Shown here one piece after another: positions 1 to 4,658 of a stretch of 5,428 nt of DNA. A program made the position numbers and the translations under genes. Location: the NCBI GenBank assembly GCA_965371855.1, contig CBDUZZ010000119.1:1-5428 (forward strand), in the 5' to 3' direction. A model generated the notes under the pieces. It was not told the origin of the DNA. It searched no databases and saw nothing but the letters and a program-made list of their open reading frames with translations. The stretch is from JAADEM01 sp965371855 (GTDB lineage: Bacteria; Bacteroidota; Bacteroidia; Bacteroidales; Marinilabiliaceae). Position 1 is the stretch's first letter; each line of letters begins with the position of its first letter.

Positions 1-272
1 GTTGGATTTAATAACATACTGAGTGTCAGTATTTAGCGCTTGACGTTAGTTGGAAACGAAATACCGGCTTCTTCCTCAAGTTTATCAAGTGCTTTTTTTA
101 GAGAAATATCTGTAAATGAAATACTTAAACTTTTCTCTAATACATTGTTTTGTGCAGAGCTTGATAATACTATAAATAATAGCAAAATAGCAAGGTTGAT
201 TCTATTTATTACAAAATAGTTGATTCTGCCTGAGTCGTGATGACTATCTTTTTGTTGGCTGTACATTCTCAT
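1..272 (-). pseudogene. TonB-dependent receptor N-terminus (STN domain), frameshifted and cut by window edge
   Basis: This is the start of a SusC/FecA-like outer-membrane receptor that would import a ligand with TonB energy and signal to the upstream FecR. The frame opens with ATG at 272, only 8 bases after the previous stop. Residues about 24-41 are a hydrophobic signal peptide ending in SSSAQ. Residues about 47-73 match the first half of an STN domain (LSISFTDISLKKALDKLEEEAGISF). The frame then stops at 33-35 after PTNVKR. One base further along, the minus strand reads RQALNTDTQYVIKSN to the window edge, which is the expected second half of an STN domain with the correct spacing after ISFxxN. 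Adding a single base around position 45 joins both halves without a stop. I therefore read this as one gene with a 1-base deletion, either a real mutation or a sequencing error. The plug and barrel lie outside the window. A 20-residue polar stretch before the signal peptide suggests that the true start might be further in. Confidence 0.72.
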
Positions 273-280
273 TTTATCTT

Positions 281-799
281 CTAAAAATTATATCCTAAAC
301 AAATTCCCATGAAGGGTGTAACTGCATATTCACTCTGTTCGCCAGAAATATAAAAGAGTGGGTTTGCATAAACTCTAAATACTAAATTATTATTGAAGTT
401 TTTTCTCCATCCGACAATTGGAGATATATAATAGGAATTTATAGTCTCGGTATAACCCGATTCATTACTTTTGCCTGTCCAATAGGTGCCACCCATACCA
501 AGTTCAAGAAAACTGCTTCTTTTGCCAATATTAAAAGTTAGTTGATGCGGCACAGATATTCCACCAATCATAATGACAGTACCTATTCCAACCGAGGCGT
601 TCATAAAGTAGGTTTGTTTTGCTACAATTGTTCTGCTATAATTTGCAGATAAAAACAGTCCAGAGCCCCCTATAGTTAAATCAACACTATTTTTTCTTTC
701 CCGTTGTTTACTTAATCCTTCAGGGGTTTTCTGGCTAAATGCCATTGACGACAGTAATAACGCGATTACTACTAAACTGTACTTTCCAGTTTTTTTCAT
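281..799 (-). CDS. Small outer-membrane beta-barrel protein, function unknown
   Basis: This is a 172-residue protein with a clear signal peptide (MKKTGKYSLVVIALLLSSMA, cleavage probably just before or after FSQ). The mature part alternates hydrophobic and polar residues and is rich in Gly, Tyr, Phe and Ser, with strand-like blocks such as FLSANYSRTIV, LTFNIGKRSSFLELGMGG, YYISPIVGWRKNF and VFRVYANPLFYISG. It ends in GICLGYNF; a terminal Phe is typical of outer-membrane barrels. The size suits an 8-stranded barrel. I chose the ATG at 799. The frame could open at a GTG at 817, but that adds six residues that do not suit a signal peptide. The gene lies 54 bases after fecR and 8 bases before the receptor, so it is probably co-transcribed. 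I do not recognise a specific family. An accessory porin or a ligand-binding partner of the receptor is possible but unproven. Confidence 0.72.
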   Translation of the reverse strand: MKKTGKYSLVVIALLLSSMAFSQKTPEGLSKQRERKNSVDLTIGGSGLFLSANYSRTIVAKQTYFMNASVGIGTVIMIGGISVPHQLTFNIGKRSSFLELGMGGTYWTGKSNESGYTETINSYYISPIVGWRKNFNNNLVFRVYANPLFYISGEQSEYAVTPFMGICLGYNF

Positions 800-853
800 T
801 TTGTAAATTTTAAACACTAATTCTATTGTATAAATTAAAATTTTACTTACAAA

Positions 854-1795
854 TTATTTATCAGTAACACTAACATTTACATCACATGTAAGCTCAATAA
901 TTTCAATCACATCCTGTAATTTTGCCTGATTAAAATCGGCTGTTAACAAACAGTTGTTTTCTGGGCTGCCTTCAATACTTAATTGTTTTTGATAATATGT
1001 GTTCAAATCTTCTATTACTTTATTTATTTCTACATTCTCAAAAACAAATTCACCGGTTTTCCATGACAGATAATTTTGGTTTTCTGTCTGAAACTTTTCT
1101 ACCTGATTTCCTGAAACACTTGCTGAGTATCCTTTAGTAATTACTACTTTATTGCTCCCATCAGCATTTGTAACCTTCACTTTTCCTGTAGTTACCGTAA
1201 CTTTAGTTTTTTTTGAGGTCGAACTAACATTAAACGAGGTGCCTAATACTTTAATTGATGAATTGGAAGTACTCACAATAAATGGTTTGTCAGGATTTTT
1301 GCTGACCTCGAAAAAAGCTTCACCTGTTAACTCCACATCTCTACTATATTTACCAAATATTTCAGGATATTCCAGCGAAGCATTCCTGTTCAACCAAACT
1401 TTTGAGCCATCGCTCAAAAATATTTCTTTGGTTCTTTCGTTTGGGGAAGCCTGAGCTACAATTGTTTCAGGGGTTTGATAAATTTGAACAAAATAGTACA
1501 CTGAGATTGTTCCTATAATTAATATTGCTGCAACAGCTGCTATTCGTCTAAGGTTCTTATATAAGGAAATTACCTTGGATTGGTTTCGATTTTTATCAGC
1601 AATTGTAGCTTGTACTGTATTCCATGCTTTTTCAGAATCAAAATCCACGACTTCAATATCGCCTCGGCTCCAAAGGTCTTTAAGGATTTTATATTCTGTT
1701 AAATTCGTTTTTTTAAATTCCTCAATCTGCTGTTCTTCCTGTTCGGAAGCTACTTGCAGAAAGTGCTTTGATAATATGTTGTAGATATCCGGCAT
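854..1795 (-). CDS. FecR-family anti-sigma factor (inner-membrane signal transducer)
   Basis: The 313-residue protein has the standard Bacteroidota FecR layout. A cytoplasmic N-terminal region (about 1-82, with an LWSRGDIE segment) would bind the sigma factor. One transmembrane helix follows at about 85-104 (IAAVAAILIIGTISVYYFV). The periplasmic FecR domain spans about 120-210 and carries the family signatures FLSDGSKVWLNRNASLEYPE, RDVELTGEAFFEVSKNPDKPF and IKVLGTSFNV. A C-terminal DUF4974-like domain spans about 247-311 (FVFENVEINKVIEDLNTYY and LTADFNQAKLQDVIEII). The family holds an ECF sigma factor inactive and releases it when a ligand-loaded TonB-dependent receptor contacts the periplasmic part. 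The ATG at 1795 is preferred over a TTG at 1801. The gene follows the sigma gene by 76 bases and precedes a beta-barrel gene and a receptor start, as expected for a signalling operon. No key region is missing. Confidence 0.93.
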   Translation of the reverse strand: MPDIYNILSKHFLQVASEQEEQQIEEFKKTNLTEYKILKDLWSRGDIEVVDFDSEKAWNTVQATIADKNRNQSKVISLYKNLRRIAAVAAILIIGTISVYYFVQIYQTPETIVAQASPNERTKEIFLSDGSKVWLNRNASLEYPEIFGKYSRDVELTGEAFFEVSKNPDKPFIVSTSNSSIKVLGTSFNVSSTSKKTKVTVTTGKVKVTNADGSNKVVITKGYSASVSGNQVEKFQTENQNYLSWKTGEFVFENVEINKVIEDLNTYYQKQLSIEGSPENNCLLTADFNQAKLQDVIEIIELTCDVNVSVTDK

Positions 1796-1814
1796 AAACA
1801 ATTATTTTTGTTTT

Positions 1815-1849
1815 CATTAATATGTCGGATAAAAATGGATGTACCCCTA
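1815..1849 (-). promoter_or_regulatory. Possible control element between the sigma and fecR genes
   Basis: The 76-base gap between the sigma gene and fecR contains a block that, on the minus strand, starts AGGGGTACATCC and continues with ATCCGACATATTAATG. ATCC occurs twice, 10 bases apart. The block is less AT-rich than the rest of the gap, which is nearly all A and T. I see no TAnnTTTG box here, so a housekeeping promoter is unlikely. Because such gaps in sigma/FecR pairs can carry the sigma factor's own target promoter, autoregulation is a possible role. This is inference only. Confidence 0.25.
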
Positions 1850-1871
1850 TTGTTGATATAAGTTTTTTTTA

Positions 1872-2387
1872 TTAAATATTTAAAAACAGCAGAAATGTCA
1901 GGTATTTTTGCTCTTTAAGTAATTCTTTCATTTTACGCAAAGCCCTGCCCATCTGGCTTTCTACTGTTTTTACAGTAATATCCATTTCTTCGGCAATTTC
2001 TTTATATGAAAGCCCTGATTTTCGACTTAGAAGAAATACTTCTCTTGTTTTTGGTGGTAATTTGGCAGTAAAATAATGAAACAATGGTTCTATATCTTCT
2101 TCTAAAAGTTCATTTTCAGATATACCTAAAACGTCATTTAAGTCTTGAAGAGGGATTTTTTCTTTCGTTTTTTTTGTTCTTAAATAATCTATGCATTTAT
2201 ATTTAACAGCACGCAATAAAAAATACTCCGGGTTTTTAATATCGCTAAGTTTATTGTTTTCCCAAAGCTGTATAAAAAGGTTTTGAACGATATCCTCAGA
2301 CATAGCATCATCCATAATTATTTTCGTAGCATAATTACAGAGTGGAGAATAGTATTGGTGGAATATTATTTCAAATTCTGTTTTCAA
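1872..2387 (-). CDS. ECF-type RNA polymerase sigma-70 factor (Bacteroidota family)
   Basis: This is a short sigma factor that would direct RNA polymerase to the promoters of its own regulon, probably the uptake genes governed by the FecR encoded next to it. From the TTG at 2387 it has 171 residues. Region 2 lies at about 3-75, with YYSPLCNYA, the EDIVQNLFIQLW helix and YFLLRAVKYKCIDYLR. Region 4 lies at about 102-157, with LPPKTREVFLLSRKSGLSYKEIAEEM followed by a recognition helix (ITVKTVESQMGRALRKM). There is no region 3, as expected for ECF factors. The start is uncertain. No in-frame ATG occurs before region 2; the open frame reaches a TTG at 2483, but that lies almost at the predicted transcript start and adds 32 residues with no family resemblance. 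An ATG at 2467 is in another frame that stops early. A strong-looking promoter sits upstream. The gene is the first of the operon. Confidence 0.92.
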   Translation of the reverse strand: MKTEFEIIFHQYYSPLCNYATKIIMDDAMSEDIVQNLFIQLWENNKLSDIKNPEYFLLRAVKYKCIDYLRTKKTKEKIPLQDLNDVLGISENELLEEDIEPLFHYFTAKLPPKTREVFLLSRKSGLSYKEIAEEMDITVKTVESQMGRALRKMKELLKEQKYLTFLLFLNI

Positions 2388-2477
2388 TTTATCGTGACGT
2401 TTTTTTCGCTTGCATACAACGAATGGCGGTATAAAACGTAAGGGATTTTGAAAAACTTTCTTACCATGTTTGCACTG

Positions 2478-2504
2478 AGCCAAATTTACGATTAGCCAAA
2501 TTTA
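2478..2504 (-). repeat. 11-bp direct repeat spanning the sigma promoter -7 box
   Basis: On the minus strand TAAATTTGGCT occurs twice, at 2504-2494 and 2488-2478, with 5 bases between copies and a period of 16. Both copies match TAnnTTTG. The upstream one has a correctly spaced -33 element. The second has none, so it may be a duplicated promoter box or half of a regulator site. Confidence 0.6.
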
Positions 2505-2526
2505 AACTTTTTTATAGCCTGTCAAA
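2497..2526 (-). promoter_or_regulatory. Bacteroidetes-type promoter for the sigma/fecR operon
   Basis: On the minus strand TTTG (2526-2523, within TTTGACA) is followed after 18 bases by TAAATTTG (2504-2497). This fits the known Bacteroidetes vegetative promoter, TTTG near -33 and TAnnTTTG near -7. Transcription would start at about 2490, leaving a leader of about 100 bases if translation begins at 2387. The promoter faces the sigma gene and is the best promoter match I found in the window. It implies that the housekeeping sigma factor provides basal expression of the pair. Confidence 0.6.
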
Positions 2527-2537
2527 TCGGAGATTTG
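2523..2537. repeat. Small inverted repeat over the -33 element
   Basis: CAAATC and GATTTG form a perfect 6-bp stem with a 3-base loop. The left arm coincides with the -33 TTTG of the sigma promoter. It could be an operator for a dimeric repressor, or chance. It is not followed by a T-run in either direction, so it is not a terminator. Confidence 0.4.
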
Positions 2538-2612
2538 GCGGAGCTCATTAAGTGCACAAACTTACCGTAAACCACTGGCGCCCTTATGTTTTATTACCGC
2601 GTGTTAGCAACC
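2538..2612. other. GC-rich palindromic stretch in the spacer between fucosidase and sigma genes
   Basis: The 276-base spacer has no convincing gene. Within it this stretch is visibly richer in GC than its flanks and carries three 6-bp palindromes, GAGCTC (2541-2546), GTGCAC (2552-2557) and GGCGCC (2578-2583), and ends in GTTAGCAACC. It may be a fragment of a dispersed intergenic repeat or a scar of gene insertion. This is inferred from composition and palindromes only. Confidence 0.3.
2603..2612 (+). repeat. Left copy of a 10-bp inverted repeat flanking the fucosidase gene
   Basis: GTTAGCAACC here is the exact reverse complement of 4616-4625. The copies lie 157 bases beyond the stop codon and 71 bases before the start codon of the fucosidase gene. 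A match of this length can occur by chance in a window of this size; the symmetrical placement is what makes it worth recording. Confidence 0.35.
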
Positions 2613-2759
2613 GTTTAGTTAATTTATAAAACTTATTTATTGCTGTTTTGCCATCAATCTCCCGGTAATATTACCATAGCTCTTACTAGCTTCATTTTCA
2701 TAGGAATAAATTTCAAATACTTGCTCGGATTAACCTTTAATTCGAAAAAGATAGTCCGA

Positions 2760-4544
2760 TTATTCCAAACTTTTCAAGGGTATAAACCTGATCTCTTTAA
2801 GGCTTGCCACTTTCATATTTCCTTCTATTAATGAAATTAAAACCTTATGCTTACCAGGGTTTTCAAATTTTAAAAGCCCCATCTCATAGTATTGGTATAT
2901 AACGGATGAGTTTTGCTGGTTTTGTAGTAAATCACCTTCCTCATTCTCAATCCGCCACACCATTCTGCCATTACCTACATAGTTCAAATCGACCTGATAA
3001 TACCCGGCCTCCATCACTTCGACTTCCAAGTAAACTTTACTATTAGCAGTCCAGCCTTGCACTTGCATAATATGCTTCCACTCTCCAAACTTTTCCATCC
3101 AGGCTTTTTTCTTTAGGGTGCAGCCTTCGGCCTTTGCAAATGCTACAGGAATATTGGTGGAATAAATCGGATCGATACTTAAACCCTGGTCAACATCTAA
3201 TTCTCCATCAATACTTATTTCTACTACGGATATCAGTTTTTCTGGTCGTCGGGCAGGTAGCTTAATCTTTGTCCAACTATCATTTTTCAAGACTTCTAAT
3301 GGCTTTTGTTGGCCGTCTATCCAAAGATGGGCAGATTGGATCTTATTTCTTAATCCAGGTAGGAAAATCTCTCCGTCAAGTGGCCAATCGTAGATACACA
3401 AATTCAGTTTGCCCTCAAAAGTGGTTACATCTCCCCAAGGTAATTGACGGCTCCAAGGAGAAGCACCCGTTTTATAAATGACCTGAGGATAACGTTTGAT
3501 CCATTCACCTGAAGCTCTCAAGGCATTTTGTGCTTCATCAGGAATGGTGCCGTCCGGTTTTGGCCCAACATTCAGCATGTAAGTTCCTCCGCGTGCCACT
3601 GTTGAGATTACCGATTTAAGGATTCGCTTTGGACTCTTCCAGTTTTCATCATACCAGGCATAACCCCAGGAATCGTTGGTTACATCTACCACTTCCCAAA
3701 GACCTTTTATATTTTTAATCGGGATGTTCATGTCGCCCAGAGATATGTAATCGCCCAATCCATGTCCGGCTCTACCGGAGATAAGTGCATTGGGCTGGTT
3801 TTTGTGTACTACCTCCACAAGTTTCTCCACATACTTTTTATCCATATTTCCAGGAGTATCAAACCATACAAGAGCTATGTCGCCATATTGGGAAGTAATC
3901 TCTTTTACTTGTGGTAGACATTTTTCTTTGAAGTAGTAATCAAACCCAACTTCATTGCCTTTTTTGTTTATTGAAGGCCCACCTTTGGCTCCGGGGAATG
4001 TCCAGTCTTGGTTATGGGAGTAATAAAAACCAAACCCAATGCCTTCATCCTTACAAGCCTTTGCCAGTTCCTTCATCGGGTCGCGGCCAAATGGAGACGC
4101 TTTCACAATGTTGAAATCGTTACACTTTGAATCATACATAGCAAAACCGTCATGGTGCTTACTGGTAATGACGATGTATTTCATGCCTGCATCTTTAGCC
4201 AGTTTGGCAATGGCATTTGCATCAAAATTTGCCGGATTGAAATTCTTAGCTTCTGCTCTATATTCCTCATCAGAAATGTCCGCTCTGGCCGGATTTTTTA
4301 TCCATTCGCTAATACCATAGTAGGTTGTGTCCTTCCATTTGTTAGCAATGTTTGAATAGATACCCCAGTGAATAAACATAGAATAGTTACCATCATCGAA
4401 GATAGAATATTTAGTTGATTTGGAATCTACTTCCATGTTCGGCTGGTCACCCCACATTTCGTCCATCTTTTGACTCTTGTTTTTCTGGGGAAAAGCACTG
4501 GTTCCAGAAATCATCAATATGATGATAAAAAATCTTTTCGTCAT
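2760..4544 (-). CDS. Secreted GH29 alpha-L-fucosidase
   Basis: This 594-residue enzyme would cleave terminal alpha-L-fucose from glycans, retaining the anomeric configuration, in the periplasm or outside the cell. Residues 1-20 are a signal peptide (MTKRFFIIILMISGTSAFPQ) with no lipobox cysteine. The GH29 barrel spans about 45-360 with family motifs: MFIHWG (57-61 region), SKHHDGFAMYDS (130-134 core), GFYYSHNQDW, and DIALVWFDTPG, whose Asp229 is the expected nucleophile. SWGYAWYDENW and ARGGTYMLNVGPKPDG close the barrel. The acid/base is less conserved in this family; Glu284 in LWEVVD is a candidate only. A beta-sandwich follows at about 365-445, then an extra domain at about 455-590 rich in strands (YLEVEVMEAGYYQVDLNY, VWRIENEEGD), possibly carbohydrate-binding. 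The ATG at 4544 is chosen because the signal peptide starts there and AGGA lies 8 bases upstream; the frame runs open to an ATG at 4613. No SusC/SusD or other glycosidase gene is adjacent in the window. Confidence 0.95.
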   Translation of the reverse strand: MTKRFFIIILMISGTSAFPQKNKSQKMDEMWGDQPNMEVDSKSTKYSIFDDGNYSMFIHWGIYSNIANKWKDTTYYGISEWIKNPARADISDEEYRAEAKNFNPANFDANAIAKLAKDAGMKYIVITSKHHDGFAMYDSKCNDFNIVKASPFGRDPMKELAKACKDEGIGFGFYYSHNQDWTFPGAKGGPSINKKGNEVGFDYYFKEKCLPQVKEITSQYGDIALVWFDTPGNMDKKYVEKLVEVVHKNQPNALISGRAGHGLGDYISLGDMNIPIKNIKGLWEVVDVTNDSWGYAWYDENWKSPKRILKSVISTVARGGTYMLNVGPKPDGTIPDEAQNALRASGEWIKRYPQVIYKTGASPWSRQLPWGDVTTFEGKLNLCIYDWPLDGEIFLPGLRNKIQSAHLWIDGQQKPLEVLKNDSWTKIKLPARRPEKLISVVEISIDGELDVDQGLSIDPIYSTNIPVAFAKAEGCTLKKKAWMEKFGEWKHIMQVQGWTANSKVYLEVEVMEAGYYQVDLNYVGNGRMVWRIENEEGDLLQNQQNSSVIYQYYEMGLLKFENPGKHKVLISLIEGNMKVASLKEIRFIPLKSLE

Positions 4545-4552
4545 GATATTGA

Positions 4553-4556
4553 TCCT
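4553..4556 (-). promoter_or_regulatory. Ribosome binding site supporting the fucosidase start
   Basis: AGGA on the minus strand ends 8 bases before the ATG at 4544. Shine-Dalgarno sites are often weak in this phylum, so this supports, rather than proves, the choice of 4544 over the in-frame ATG at 4613. Confidence 0.5.
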
Positions 4557-4615
4557 GTAAAAAACGTAATGTTTCATATATTCTATTTTAGTAATAATTA
4601 TTTGCATCACCATAT

Positions 4616-4625
4616 GGTTGCTAAC
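4616..4625 (-). repeat. Right copy of a 10-bp inverted repeat flanking the fucosidase gene
   Basis: GGTTGCTAAC on the plus strand is the exact reverse complement of 2603-2612. It sits about 3 bases from the presumed end of the IS1182-like element, so it could also be part of that element's target site. Confidence 0.35.
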
Positions 4626-4628
4626 GTC

Positions 4629-4644
4629 AGTCTGTCTAAAAACC
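4629..4644. repeat. Candidate terminal inverted repeat of the IS1182-like element
   Basis: AGTCTGTCTAAAAACC lies just past the end of the transposase reading frame, where a terminal repeat is expected. The partner repeat is not in the window, so this rests on position and on resemblance to remembered family ends. Confidence 0.35.
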
Positions 4645-4658
4645 TTTTTTATTATAAA

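Noticed and set aside
41..49. TGACGTTAG shared in inverted orientation with 4621-4629, suggesting an insertion at the receptor break
   Set aside because: Nine-base matches are expected many times in this window, and the STN-like sequence continues past the site, so a 1-base deletion explains the break better.
800..853. Inverted TTTGTAA/TTACAAA at the two ends of the fecR to barrel gene gap
   Set aside because: The stem is short and AT-only, and the inner parts pair only with gaps; it is likely the result of AT richness.
1152..1454. Plus-strand open frame of 100 codons
   Set aside because: It is antisense to the well-supported FecR gene with no features of its own.
2560..2612. Possible integron attC site ending in GTTAGCA
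   Set aside because: The third R of the GTTRRRY core is not met, and no matching RYYYAAC arm or imperfect stem of the right size was found; no integrase is in view.
2664..2675. Perfect 12-bp palindrome GGTAATATTACC downstream of the fucosidase
   Set aside because: A 12-bp perfect palindrome is expected about once by chance in this length of DNA; there is no T-run for a terminator and no promoter beside it.
2637..2729. Short minus-strand open frames in the spacer that look protein-like (SEQVFEIYSYENEASKSYGN and, in another frame, FIPMKMKLVRAMVILPGD)
   Set aside because: They lack a plausible start, overlap one another in two frames, and match no family I know. A decayed gene end is possible but unsupported.
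2640..2831. Plus-strand open frame of 63 codons overlapping the fucosidase 3' end
   Set aside because: It is antisense to a certain gene and the spacer, has no recognisable domain and has no promoter.
4039..4320. Plus-strand open frame of 93 codons
   Set aside because: It is antisense to the conserved GH29 catalytic domain; a shadow frame.
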